64,000 bases of DNA from Paralithodes platypus (lineage: Eukaryota > Arthropoda > Malacostraca > Decapoda > Lithodidae). The notes beneath the pieces are model-generated. The model saw nothing but the letters and a program-made list of their open reading frames with translations. It made no database searches and was not told the DNA's origin. The stretch covers positions 36,697,895 to 36,761,894 of the forward strand of contig CM064502.1 of the NCBI GenBank assembly GCA_032716605.1, in the 5' to 3' direction. Made by a program: the position numbers and the translations under genes. Positions 38,443 to 49,754 of this stretch are shown here, in pieces (position 1 is the stretch's first letter; each line of letters starts with the position of its first letter).

Positions 38443-39229
38443 CTGTTCTTCTCGTCTGACAGCTTCTTGAGGATGGAGGGACCCAACGATTCAAATATTC
38501 CCAGGGCTCTTTATGTTGAGATTGCATAAACACTTTTTCATCATAGTACTCGGGGAGGGGGGGGGGGGGGGGGTATTCAGGGAGAAGTTCCACCTTGGCT
38601 CTTTGAGTCCTGCCCTGTAATGGGCGGGGCCGTGTGAGGTGCTGATTGGAGGGGCTTGACCTGCCCTTCGGGGGTAACTCACCTGTACGGGTAATTAGAG
38701 CATGGGTATAGGGGTCAGATTTCCCATTCTCTGGAGAATGGGAACTGATTCTATTTCTAAACCCTTTTCTCCTTGTCTCCCTGGATTCCCTTACGGTGGC
38801 TATCTTGTGTGGTTGTTCTTTTGGCTCCGTCATTTCACCACCTTCTACGGAAACAAAGTCGCGACCTCGAGACCCCATTACATATTTGCGGCAGGTGGGA
38901 GTGGTGAGAGTCCTTGTTAATCGGTCCAGTACCAAACACCAGAGGGTTGTAGTGCTGTCAGGAGGAATGGAGGGGTCTGTCCTCACAGTAATCTCGAGGG
39001 GTGTCTTCGAATTACTCGTAACCTGAAGGAGATGGTCCGGGGACGTGAGGGGCTTAGGGTGATTCCAGTCGGAGGACACAAACACACTGTTTATCTTCAT
39101 GGTGACTCCGGGTTTTAAGGCTGCTGGAGTTGTTGCTGGTGGAGGAGTTGCTTTGGTAGTGGCCACTGTAGGAGTGTTGGAAGTGGTCCTTTCAGGTGGG
39201 GGTAGTCTGGCGGTGAGGGGGCCTGTCAT
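38432..39229 (-). CDS. ORF after integrase, unknown function
   Basis: About 265 codons. The N-terminal third is rich in Thr and Pro ('PTVATTKATPPPATTPAALK'), then 'MKINSVFVSSDWNHPKPLTS' and a basic, charged C-terminal half ('ATVRESRETRRKGFRNRIS', 'DEKVFMQSQHKEPWEYLNRW'). A poly-C tract in the coding strand gives a Pro run (38558-38572). No signal peptide, transmembrane segment or known fold is evident, so although it lies where env would be, nothing supports an envelope. The C-terminal half recurs at 46816-47190. Possibly an accessory or extended gag-like protein. Confidence 0.55.
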   Translation of the reverse strand: MTGPLTARLPPPERTTSNTPTVATTKATPPPATTPAALKPGVTMKINSVFVSSDWNHPKPLTSPDHLLQVTSNSKTPLEITVRTDPSIPPDSTTTLWCLVLDRLTRTLTTPTCRKYVMGSRGRDFVSVEGGEMTEPKEQPHKIATVRESRETRRKGFRNRISSHSPENGKSDPYTHALITRTGELPPKGRSSPSNQHLTRPRPLQGRTQRAKVELLPEYPPPPPLPEYYDEKVFMQSQHKEPWEYLNRWVPPSSRSCQTRRTVKW

Positions 39230-39651
39230 AGGTGTGAGGGTGTGACACAGGCTGGCTTGTTGACCTCGCAGTAGAAATGGCGGTGCCTTTGATGTGCCGC
39301 CGCTTGTAGGTTGGCTGGAAACTGGGAGCCCATCTCTGCGGTGGCTTCACACGACGCCCAGATCTCGTACATGGTGGATTAGATAAGAGGGGTATTAGGT
39401 GGGGAGATTGAGCATTTTGGTGGGGTATAGAAAGATTAGTAGGGGGTGAAGTAAGGACAGTTCTTCGAAGGTTAGAAGGTTTGTGTGACAGTAGATTAGG
39501 CAGGATGGGAGAGGGGACTGGATGAGAAGGGGGCGTGGCAGTTGTCTTTGACGGAAGGGCCTGGTCAGGTTTTATTTGAGCAGGGGTACTAGTAAGGGGG
39601 ATGAAGGTGTTGGCTGAAGCATTAGGTAAGGGTGAAGGGAGAGTGATTATG
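39230..39651 (-). other. Gap between integrase tail and last ORF
   Basis: About 420 bp; no frame is open for long. Low-complexity G-rich + strand (C/T-rich coding strand) with Pro/Thr-type codons, so it is probably a degraded part of the flanking ORFs. Confidence 0.45.
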
Positions 39652-40227
39652 TCAGATTCGGATTGTTGTTGTAAAATGGTAATATTTTTTGATTATAGGT
39701 GAACTAGGAAGAGTACATGATGAGTCTGAAAAAATTGGTAAACTAATAGAAGGAGTTTGGAGGCAAGGGGTCGGGGGGTTTCTGGTGGCATTAATGTCGG
39801 CTGGAGTAGACAAATGAGGAGGTGGTGTAAAGGGGCTGACAGATCCAAATGATCTTGATGGCTGATTGAGTGGGAGGGGATTTGGGCAGTTATAGGGTTT
39901 AGATACAGGAGGAAGAAGTTGGTGGACGAGTTCCTCTCTTAGGGGAGGTAGAGGGGAAACGGAAGGAAGAGGGGAAGGAGGGGAATCTGAGGTCCCCAAT
40001 TTCTGGTCATTCATTAAAGGTAACATGTCTTTCTCAGGGGCATCTGCAAGCATGATGGCATTCTCATCTAAGGGTTGAAACCTACATACATATCTATTTC
40101 GGTATGTGTGTGATTCACCAAAATAGTTAATGGTTACCTGGTAGCAATTTGGAACAGTAAAAATTTCAAATGGACCTTGATATATGGGTTTCAATTTGGA
40201 CGGCCCGGTCAGTTGAGCAACCATCAC
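39652..40227 (-). pseudogene. Integrase C-terminal region and Pro-rich tail
   Basis: The frame has 'GPSKLKPIYQGPFEIF' and 'NRYVCRFQPL', matching the small C-terminal domain that follows the integrase catalytic core in Gypsy elements; a Pro/Ser/Leu-rich tail follows. The frame differs from the core ORF ending at 40365, so a shift lies at 40230-40365. Confidence 0.7.
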
Positions 40228-40364
40228 GAGGTCACCAACGTGATGAGGACTTACCTTGGCGGTTTCATCAGGTTTTAGATCTTGCAGATATTGGAGTTGT
40301 CTCAGTCGATGTTTTAAATGGACCAGGGGCTGGTCAAAATTAGATGAGGGCTCACAGGGGACAG

Positions 40365-42050
40365 CTAGATGACATAATGGGAGTAGTAGGGGGGTACTCC
40401 GAAGATGCGTTCATGGGGGGAGATCCCGTCTTTCCTGGGGCAAGTGTTTATCCCCCACTGGACGATTTTTACTTGGCTAGGCCAATCCTTCGTGTTCATC
40501 TGTTGCAATCTTGTCCGAACTTGGTTTGCAATGGTGCGGTGGCTCCGTTCACAGATGGAATTTCCTTGGGGCCAGTATGGGGGGGGGGAGTGGTTGATCT
40601 TATATCCACACATCTGAGAGAGTTGGGACCAGATGTGGCTGGTGAATTCTGGGGCGTTGTCCGAGTGTATGGCCTCAGGCAAACCAAAGTATAGGAATAC
40701 ATGTTGAATCATAGCTTCTGCTACGGCTATGGCAGAATGCTCTTTAGCGGGGCATGCGATCACATATATGGAGTATGTGTCCACGAAGATAGTTATGTAT
40801 TTGAAGCCTTGATTTCCTTCTAATGAACCCATTACATCAACGGCTAAAAGTTGCCAGGCTTTTGTTGCTACTAATTTTCCGGAAGGTCCCGGGGTGCGGG
40901 TCCTGTCCTTGCCTAGGGCACAGGCACGATAGGCTTCGGTGATCCGTTTGGCAGTGATGTAGGGGGAAGGGGTCCAATACCCCTGTTGGAAGGTGGCAGT
41001 CAGCTTCCGTTGGGCCAAATGAATGCCATTATGGATATGGAGGGATTGCATAGTGGCTAGGGCAGTGGCTGGGGTTATTACAATTTTCCCTTCGGGTGTG
41101 AACAGATTATCTCCTCGTCTAGTGAGTTGGGAGAATATGGTTCGGGGCATCCAGTCAGGTTTTTCTTGTCTTTGAAATTGCTTGAGTATTTGTTGTTGCT
41201 CTTGATCCGCAGAATCTTGGTGGTGGACGGCTAAAATGGGGTGCATCTCCACGGAGGCGGGGGGGTCCTCTGGTGCGGCAACAGTGGGTAGTCGGGACAG
41301 TGCGTCAGCATTGGTGTGGAGTTTTCCAGGCCTGTAAGCTATCTGGAAGTCAAATTCTTCTAAACTTTCTCTCCATCTGACATTTAAGGCATTCTTGGTG
41401 TCAGATTTCCTTAACCATTGTAGGGCGTGGTGGTCTGTGATGATGGTGACTTCTACCCCGGCTAAATAGGACTTAAATTGTTGCAGGGCCCAGATGATAC
41501 CCAGGCATTCTCTCTTAGTTACAGTGTAATTTACATCTGCTGGGTTTAGGGTTCGGCTGGCACAGGCTATGATGTGTTCTCTGCCCTCTCGTGTCTGTCC
41601 TAACACGGCACCTATTCCAGTTTGGGAGACATCGGTGTATAATCTGAAGGGCTGGGTGTAGTCGGGGAAAGAGACGACGGGTGAGGCAATCAACAAGTCT
41701 TTCAGGGTATTGAAGGCCTGTAGGCGGGGTGGGGTCCATAGGAATGGTTCTTCTTTCTTGGTGAGGTCATGAAGAGGCTTAGCAATGGTAGCAAATTTTT
41801 TCACAAATCTCCTATAGTAGGGGGCTAGCCCGAGAAATAATCGGACTCCTTTTACGTTAGTGGGGGGAAGGCGGGGGGGGGGGGGGGGGGAATTTTCCCA
41901 ATGGCATCTAGTTTGTGGGGGTCTGGTGCAATTCCTTGGCCGGATACGATGTGGCCTAGAAACTGTACTTCGTTCTTGGCCGACGTACATTTGGAGGGCT
42001 TTAGGTTTGAGTTGGCCTCTCGGATTCTTTGGAAGACTTGTTGGAGGCAT
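40365..42050 (-). pseudogene. RT end, RNase H and integrase core
   Basis: 561 codons on the minus strand. RT connection 'FLGLAPYYRRFVKKFATIAK'; RNase H 'FRLYTDVSQTGIGAVLGQ', 'IITDHHALQWL' and 'ADALSRLP'; integrase zinc region 'HIHNGIHLAQRKL' with a CxxxKD-type finger, and the catalytic triad 'LLAVDVMGSL' / 'AIHSDNAPEF' / 'NSICERSHRT', spaced as D,D-35/36-E. The integrase core looks complete. The frame is out of register with 42286-41852 because of a 20-base G run (41873-41891) just before it. Confidence 0.82.
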
Positions 42051-43591
42051 TGTATGTGTTCAGCCCAGGTCTTTCCGAACACGATGATGTCGTCTAAATA
42101 AGCCAGGCAGGTTTCCCAAGTCAATCCTTGCAATACAGATTCCATCAACCTAGAGAATGTTGCAGGTCCATTGCATAAACCGAAGGGAAATACGGTAAAT
42201 TCATATTGGCGGCCTTGGCTGGTGGTGAACGCCGTCTTCTGTTGATGTTCGGGAAGGACTGGTACTTGCCAATATCCTGCTTGCAAATCGAGAGTAGCGA
42301 ACCATTTAGCTCCAAGTAGGGAGTCTACGGAATCATCACTCCGAGGCAGGGGAGTGGCATCTTTAATGGTGACATCATTGAATCTGCGATAATCTATGCA
42401 GAATCTGGTGGTCCCGTCCTTTTTCCGTACAAGTACTACTGGGGATTACCAAGGGCTTGTCGAGGGGCGGACCACTCCGGTGGCCAACATGTCTTGTACT
42501 TGGGATTCTTCTTCTTGTCGTTGAATGGGTTTTTTTCTTCTGATGGGTTGTTTGACGGGATGTCCCAAGGTGTGGATAGGATGATGGAGGATGTTGGTTT
42601 TTCCCACATCTCGATTTTAAGTGGCGAAGATGTCTTGGTAGGTGGTTAATAGATTCTTCAGGTCGGTTTGTTGTTGGGGAGATAGATGAGAAGGAATAGA
42701 GGGTAGGGGTAAAGGAGTGTTAGAGGGAGTATCAGCTGGAATGGATAGTTCTTCTGCAGAAGGCTCTAGTTCTCCAATGGTTAAACCTTTTGGTAGGGTA
42801 ATGGGCTGGTCTGATATATTGGCGATCTTTATGCAATTTAATTTGCCAGAAATTATACTAGGAGCGGTTAGGCAGTCCCTATCAAAGGGGCTTTGGAGTG
42901 GAGGGGTCATAATGACATCCCCAGGCAAAATGGGTACAATGGGGATCCACTTCTCATGATGAGGGGGGAGTGTCACGAGTTTGGCAGTGACGGCTTGAGT
43001 GATGGGCATTATGCAAGGGGGAGGAATCGGAGTCTGAGGGGAAGGAACAGGATTGGGAGGTGTTAGGGTAGGAATGGGCTGGGTTAAAGGTAAAGTTTTG
43101 GTAGAAAGAGGGCAAAGTCGGGGGGTCTCCCTAGTCTGGGTTTTTGGTTTGGTGCCTCGATTAGAGACACTAGCTTTGTTTTTGTTTTTATTTATTTGGG
43201 GGGGAAAGAATGTCAGGGTCCTTCTCCCACAAACAAGAGAAGCACTTAGCTTCGTGAGTAAGTCAAGACCCAAATATCCATCATATAGGGTCTCTTTGGG
43301 GTCATACACCACGAAAGAGTGGTTTGTTCCGTGATGAGGAACAATGGTATTTACATACAGAGGAAGCGTTTGTCCAAAATTTCTTATAATTTTGGCATCG
43401 GCACTCACTAAGACAATGGAGGAAGGTTGAATAGTGCCTAAAGCTTTCTTGTGTTGTTTGAAGAAAGGAGCGAAAAGGCATGATCGGGATGCTCCCGTGT
43501 CGATCACTAGGCGGACCTTCACTCCATTAAGAGTAAGCTTCTTGTAGATGGGCAGTTTGTCTGAGTCTGCCTCCTCATGAGCCCCCACCAT
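41852..43591 (-). pseudogene. Protease and reverse transcriptase N-terminal part
   Basis: Frame 43591-42617 has the protease site 'VRLVIDTGASRSCLF' and 'LYDGYLGLDLLTKL' followed by a Pro/Thr-rich linker. The same frame continues after an in-frame TAA (42617-42619) with 'RKKDGTTRFCIDYRRFND', 'FATLDLQAGYWQVP', 'FPFGLCNGPATFSRLM' and 'LAYLDDIIVFGK', the catalytic RT motifs. A second stop (about 42443) interrupts 'SPW..SPVVLV'. It ends in the G-run. Confidence 0.8.
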
Positions 43592-43602
43592 TTTGACGGT
43601 TA

Positions 43603-44487
43603 TTAGTGTACGGGGGCGGTCTGAAAATCCAGGTATCGTGGTGCCTCGATTTCTGACTCTGGTTCTTCTCCATTATCCTCTTCGGACCCTTCATCGAATC
43701 CGGCCATGCCGTCCTCCGTAATGGTGGCGATCCGCCTTGGCTTGATCCAGGGAATCTGGGCCCACCAACTGGGTGCTCTGGTCCTTCTTCTGGTCAGTTC
43801 GGTAAATAATTTTCGTAATGACGTCAGTAGGCATTGGCTGTTGCACGGTTTCCAGTCGGCTAGGCGAATCCTGGCCCATTCCTCGGCCTCATCACTGGCT
43901 CGGGAGGCCATAGGGCTAGGGGCAGGTACGGTGAACGGGTGTGTGGTGGCTTTTTGGATGGCGGCTATCATGTCTTGACCCCAGGATTGCCTCAGGATCA
44001 CAATCCGCCTGACGACCGGCATGTCTGTCTTAAAATTGGTTGGCTCGACAATAGAGAAATGGTCCGCCACCGCCAAAGGCAAAATCCTTAACAAAGCCCT
44101 GAAAATAACCTTCTTTCTTTGGGCGGGTGTTTCCTCTGTGAACGCGATGACAGCGAGCTGTGTCAACTCACTGATTGTGTCTTCCAAACTCCCATTTTAT
44201 CTGACTTGATGAAAATGTCTGTCCGAAATTATTTGGCCTAGGAGAGGGTAAAGGGCAGCCTTTACATAAATTTCAAATGGTGCCCAGGTTAAACCGGGCA
44301 TTTGTTTCCGCACATACCCTGATACTTTCCCTGCATATTTACCTAGTTTAACTATGACTGTGTAAATCTTGGAAGAGTCTTGGTCCAGGAACATAAGATC
44401 CAGGACGGGTTTGACCATTTCCATGTATGTTCCTATATCGTTTTCCTCGGGCTTGAATGCCGGGATATCAAGTGACTTAGTTGCCAT
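43603..44487 (-). pseudogene. Gag of the Gypsy-type element
   Basis: Frame 44487-44197 begins MATKSLDIPAF and contains 'PGLTWAPFEIYVKAAL'. A single in-frame TAA (44197-44199) separates it from 44187-43603 in the same frame, which has 'FRALLRILPLAVADHF' and an acidic C-terminus. Zinc knuckles are absent. The stop could be a mutation or, less likely, a programmed readthrough site. Confidence 0.72.
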
Positions 44488-44574
44488 GGTGATTGGATAA
44501 GTTGAGAGTGCAAGTATAAAACAAATTAAGCAAGCTGATGTGCCGTATGGATCCCACCGCTGCCACCAGTAAAA
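44488..44574 (-). other. Leader with primer-binding-site-like sequence
   Basis: Directly after the 5' LTR end (minus strand) the sequence reads TTTTACTGGTGGCAGCGG, with TGGTGGCAGCGG as the likely tRNA primer complement. The gag start follows about 70 bases later. Confidence 0.6.
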
Positions 44575-46815
44575 TGTTGGGTTGGTATTTCAACTCGACT
44601 GGTTATAATCTCTATTACAATCTTATATTAAGATATCTTGAGATAGAATATGCTCGACAAAGTCGCGTCTAGCTTTATGTATCTTGCACCAACTCTTTAT
44701 TCCAAGGCAACATTCACACAATAAGAACACAATATTGCTTACACTTTAGTTTATTCAATTTGCATGAGGTATGATATATAGAATATTGTTCTGTCATATA
44801 GGGCAGACAGTACAGGTACTCAAGTGACGTATCAAAGATAGAATGGTCTATAATGATGTTTTGGTTATAATTAGTCACGTTACATTTACACATAGTATAG
44901 ATAATATAAATATGCAGGAATAATGGTGTTATACATGTACATAGGAAATCAAATCAAATGATAACGCATATGTGAGTATAACGTCTAGCGTGAAGACTTC
45001 TGCATAAGGCGAATTGACTTGACTTTACGTTCACGAGTGTGGGGCGGTGAGCGCTTATCAAGGGGATTAAGAGAGGGTCACACACGCACTACAAGGTAGT
45101 GCGTTTGACCCTAGGTCAGAGTGACTGCTTTGGTATGAATTTATAATTCGAAATAGTGTGGCTATATGACACTAGTGAATAGTAAATATATACTAAGGAG
45201 CTTCTCGACAGGGTGGTTTAATTTGGAATTTACTTATCTAAGCGGTTTCTGTGAAAGACTCTACACACGGCTACGAAAAATAGATTTACACCAGGTAAGA
45301 GATCGACACACAAGGATAGAATTCAAATTCAAACTTAAATCAATGAATCGCTATAACAGGTTTTTTAATGAAAGCAAGTTAATGTAAAATGAGGAAAAGA
45401 CCTCAATTAAAATGCTACTGGATAATCACAGTAAAATAGAATTTGGAAGAACTTAGAATATAAAAGGGCGTACACGACGAAGTTGTACTAAGCTGAAATA
45501 CTACGATTATAGTATAAAAGGAAATTTTAATATATAGGCAAATCCCTATCTGGCAATACGTGGATCAAAAATATGGCGTATGCGAATTACATGAACATAT
45601 GATGTAATTAAATATTTACTATAGAAATAGTAAGATCGAAATGGTAATGGTCTCTACGATAATAAGAAGACACAAATAATAAATAACTTGAACGAGAGTT
45701 ACTATAAATGTGTGAACAAAATTATTAATTACCCACACGCGTAGATCAGATTATTTCACAAGCACTGGTATAAACGAGATAGCTCGAATAATAGAATTAA
45801 GGTTTTAACTCAACGGAGGGGTTCTTGACTTTTCGGTAAGGAAAGATAGATAGATTAAAATTTGGGCTTAGGTCCTAAGTAAATGGTAGTAAATTAAGGA
45901 ATATTTTCACGGTATACGTTTACACTTCAACTTTGATAAATTATACAAGAGAATAAATAACATATATAGGTGACATCTGAGAGTATTCCGTCGTGAGCCT
46001 GGATCGAGATGAGTGTATATAAGGGATGTACAATTGACAAGGTGAATTTCGTAGCAATATCTAGTGCAATGAAATCACTTGCACTGATTAAGATTAATGG
46101 AAAGACAAATGACTATGTGTACACATATGTGTACACATATCGATAATTGAACAATTAATAGACACAGATCCTTTGCACAGATAAAAATTAATGGAAAGAC
46201 AAATTACCATGTAACGTGTACACAGATCAATAATTGAATAAAAAAGGGCACAGATCCTTGGCACAGATCAACTTAATAACACTTCACGGAATACTCGCAT
46301 ATATTACCTTACCTTCAACAATAGCCACTAATTGAGTTACGCAGAAACACTTAGGGTTCGCGTGGAGGAGGAGAAAGGCCAAGTACGAGGAGCGGGGCGT
46401 CACAGAGGTCCGGGCACGCCAGCATGGACGTATCGGGGGCCACTCGTCAGGGGTCCAGGGGGCAGGGCCAGGCATCAGGATACTGCTTCGGCTGGGCTCC
46501 AAGGGCAGCTGACTTCCTGTAGTTTCACTCAGTACATATTTGGGTTATTTCTCTTTGTCAGGTTGCGTGATCTTGTATGAATAGGGGCATACTATATACT
46601 AAAAGTGGGCTATGTTGAGGTTAATAATTACATGAAAAATACATTATGGTGCTTAATGATATCGCACTGAGGTTCTCGTCTGTTTGACCTTTTGTTCTTT
46701 CTTATATTATCAAGCCTGATGATGTAATTCGTGATTTCCTGTTCACTCATTATTATAGCTATTTGGACTGTTTATGGAATGGTTTTCTTACGTGGCACTT
46801 TGTATTACCATTTCA
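44575..46815 (-). repeat. LTR at the element's 5' side
   Basis: The + strand runs from TGTTGGGTTGGTATTTC to ACCATTTCA. Compared with the other LTR it carries a rearranged, partly duplicated stretch near 46100-46250 (repeats of CACAGATC and AATTAATGGAAAGACAAAT). Confidence 0.8.
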
Positions 46816-47190
46816 CTTTTCTTCTCGTCTGGCAGCTTTTTGAGGATGGAGGGCCCCAACGATTTAAACATTCCCAGGGCTCTTTATGTTGAGATAGCAT
46901 AAACACTTTTTCATCATAGTACTCAGGGGGGTATTCGGGGAGAAATTCCGCCTTGGCTCTTTGAGTCCTGCCCTCTGCGGGCCGCGTGAGGTGCTGATTG
47001 GAGGGGCTTGACCTGCCCTTAGGGGGTAACTCACCTGTACGGGTAATTATAGCATGAGTATAGGGGTCAGATTTCCCGTTCTCTGGAGAATGGGAACTGA
47101 GTCTATTTCTAAACCCTTTTCTCCTTGTCTCCCTGGATTCCCTTACGGTGGCTATCTTGTGTGGTTGTCCTTTTGGCTCCGACATTTCAT
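46816..47190 (-). pseudogene. C-terminal half of the Gypsy-type last ORF, outside the LTR
   Basis: The minus-strand frame repeats 'ATVRESRETRRKGFRNR', 'GELPPKGRSSPSNQHLTRP' and 'QHKEPWECLNRWGPPSS' of 39229-38432, with the poly-C tract shortened. It stands upstream of the 5' LTR, so it belongs to a second element that shared this LTR (tandem array). It breaks off at a short TA-rich stretch (47190-47210). Confidence 0.82.
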
Positions 47191-47210
47191 ATGTATATAT
47201 ATATACATAG

Positions 47211-47413
47211 TCATATATGACTAAGAAGGTGTACGAGAGCGAGGTGGAAGGACAGAGAGGGTGAGGTAAACCGAAAGAGAGGTGGAAGAGTGGAGTGAAG
47301 AAGTATATGAATGAAGGTGGTGCTGGTTGGGAGGACTGGCATTGACTGACTGGGGACAGAGGTGCATGGGGGCGTTTCGTTCGTGGCCAACCCTTCGGGG
47401 ATTGCGGCGTCAA

Positions 47414-47462
<49 letters not shown>
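47211..47462 (+). mobile_element. 3' end of an RTE-like element with (TA)n tail
   Basis: 47219-47417 matches 51918-52112 ('AAGGTGTACGAGAGCGAGG', 'GAATGAAGG', 'CTTCGGGGATTGCGGCGTCA'). It encodes the last stretch of the RTE protein with stops. After GGCGTCAAGCC follows (TA)22 (47418-47461). Confidence 0.78.
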
Positions 47463-47465
<3 letters not shown>

Positions 47466-48005
47466 TGGAAGCTGTCTATATTGCTGTTTGCAGATGATAC
47501 AGTTCTGATGAGCGATAATGAATGGGAGTTACAGGGTCTGGTAAATGAGTTTGGAACAGTGTGCGAAAAACGAAATTTGAAGGTAAATGCGGGGAAGAGC
47601 AAGGTTATGGTCTTCGAAAGGGGTGAAGTCACAGAGTGTGAGGTGAAGTTGAACGGTCAGGCTATGGAGATTGTCAGCTCTTTTAAGTATCTGGGCAGTG
47701 TGCTGAGTAAAGACGGGACTATGGATGAAGAAGTGCGGGAGAGGGTGCAACAGGGGAAGAGGGTTGTAGGAACGTTGAAAGCAGTAACAAGAAATAGAGT
47801 GGTCAGTATGGAAGTGAAGATGTCCTTGCATGACAGTGTGGTAATCCCGACACTAACTTACGGAAGCGAAGCATGGACGTTCGGGAAGAGACTCAGACCA
47901 AGAGTGAGAGCGGTGGAAATGATTTACTTGAGAAGTCCGTGCGGAGTTACATGGAGAGATAGACACACGAATGAGGAGGTAAGAAGGAGGTGTGGTGTAC
48001 AAAGG
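47463..48005 (+). pseudogene. RTE-like reverse transcriptase, part before insertion
   Basis: The frame has the polymerase box 'LLFADDTVLMSD', 'KVNAGKSKVMVFERGE', 'FKYLGSVLSKDGTMDEEV' and 'PTLTYGSEAWTF', the usual second half of an RTE/related LINE polymerase, then 'NEEVRRRCGVQRS'. The frame ends where the CR1-like element begins. It continues at about 51835. It is 5'-truncated by the (TA)n tract. Confidence 0.82.
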
Positions 48006-48328
48006 AGTACAAAGGAAATCAAGCAACAACAGATATAGTGACCCTTCTAGGTTGCTTGTCCTCCAAAACACTGAGGATCAAGTGTCCAAACAGTGGTTTA
48101 GAGTGGGTAAGGGAACATTGGAAAGCGAATTACTGCCCTGGAACTAATGTCCGTGGCAGGATTAGGAAGTTAGTAGAGAACAGATGGGTTAGTAACTGAG
48201 GGGCGGATAAAATAAAGATATACATTTACAAACGCAGTCAGTCGCAGGTTTGATGCGAGATATTTGTCTAGGCGGAGTTTAAATGAATCAACGTTGATGC
48301 AGTCTATAACGTTTCGGGGAAGCCCATT

Positions 48329-49725
48329 TCACAAGTTGACAACTCGATTGAAGACAAAATTCTTAGATTCGTGCGAGTTAATAGATTTACCAATAATTTT
48401 GTAAACGTTTCCCCGTGTGTAATTAGATTGGTCGATAGTGAAGTACTTACTACAGTTCATATTGTCGATGCCTTTGATGATTTTGAACACTTGAATTAAG
48501 TCACCTCTTAAGCTGCGCTCGGTCAAAGGAAATAGATTTAATTCTCTAAGACGCTCTTCGTATGGTTTATTCTTTAGGCTAGGTATCATTTTGGTAACTC
48601 TATGTTGAACTCGTTCTAGCTTGTTTATATCTTTTTGGTAATAAGGGCACCAGGATTGAACGCAGTATTCCAGAAAAGGGCGGACTAAGGAATTGTAAAG
48701 GGTTAGGATAACTTCTTTGGATTTATGCTCAAATGACCTGCCTATAAAGCCAATTATTTTGTTTGCCTTCTTAACAACTTCTGAACATTGTTGACTCGGT
48801 TTTAGGTTACTCGATATTGTTACTCCCAGATCGGTTTCTCTGTTTACATTCTTAAGCTGTGTTCCATTCATCGAATAGTTTGCTTTCTCATTTAGGTATC
48901 CGATATGTAGTACTTTACATTTATCCGCATTGAAACTCATTTGCCAAATTTGGGCCCAACATGACAATTACCTAGATTGTGTTGCATATCGTCAACTTGT
49001 TCTTTTGAGAGTACGCTATTTGCAATTTTTGTATCGTCAGCATATTTTGAGATTGTACAGGTGAGACCCTCATCTATGTCGTTGATGTAAATTAGAAAGA
49101 GAATTGGTCCTAGTACCGATCCCTGGGGTACCCCACTACTTACATTGGTCCATTTAGATGCCTTGCCGTTTATGACTACTCTTTGCTTTCTGTTGCTGAG
49201 CCAATTTTCTATCCATTTCAACACACCGTCTTGTATTCCATGCGCTTTTAGTTTTAGCAGTAAACGTTTGTGGGGAACTTTGTCAAAGGCCTTTTGAAAA
49301 TCAAGGTATATAATATCTACAGCTTTACTCTCATCGTAGAGGTTGAGGATATCGTGGAAGAAGTCTAAGAGGTTTGTTAAACAGGAACGTTTTTTACGAA
49401 AGCCGTGTTGAGTATCTTTAAGTATGTTATTTTCCTCTAAGTGATTTACGAGTCTGTCTCGTATGACCGTTTCTAGCATTTTACATACAACTGAGGTTAA
49501 GCTAATTGGACGATAGTTACTGGGTAGGGATTTGCTGACTTTTTTGAATATCGGTGCTACGTTGGCTAGCTTCCACTGATCAGGCATAGTTCCAGACTGC
49601 AAGGATTTATTGAATAGTAATGTCAGTGGTTTGGAGAGCTCATCCTTAGCTTCCTTTAGAACTCTAGGCGAGATTGTATCAGGTCCAGGCGTTTTATTTA
49701 CCTTGAGTTTATCTAAACAATTCAA
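48329..49725 (-). pseudogene. CR1-like ORF2, reverse transcriptase part
   Basis: Motifs in order: 'VNKTPGPDTISPRVLKE', 'NYRPISLTSVVCKMLE', 'QHGFRKKRSCLTNLLDF', 'IIYLDFQKAFDKVPHKRLL', 'SSGVPQGSVLGPILFLIYIN', 'ISKYADDTKIAN'. A one- or two-base shift near 48960 leads to 'MSFNADKCKVLHIGY', 'EVVKKANKIIGFIGRSFEH' and 'RSLRGDLIQVFKIIKGID'. Full in content but with two frameshifts, including the one at 49755 against the endonuclease. Confidence 0.85.
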
Positions 49726-49754
49726 TACTTCTCTCTCTTTAACGGTGATATTGC

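Larger units (their letters stand above)
36168..46815 (-). mobile_element. Ty3/Gypsy-type LTR retrotransposon, minus strand, defective
   Basis: LTRs of about 2.2 kb (44575-46815 at the 5' side and 36168-38442 at the 3' side) flank, read on the minus strand, gag (44487-43603), protease-RT (43591-41852), RT-RNase H-integrase (42050-40365), integrase tail (40227-39652) and a last ORF (39229-38432). The order protease-RT-RNase H-integrase is the usual Gypsy order. The coding region is broken by at least three in-frame stops and several shifts. The LTRs differ by many substitutions and short indels, so it is an old insertion. Confidence 0.85.

Noticed and set aside
38432..39229. Envelope gene of a retrovirus
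   Set aside because: Position fits, but no signal peptide, membrane segment or cleavage site is visible.
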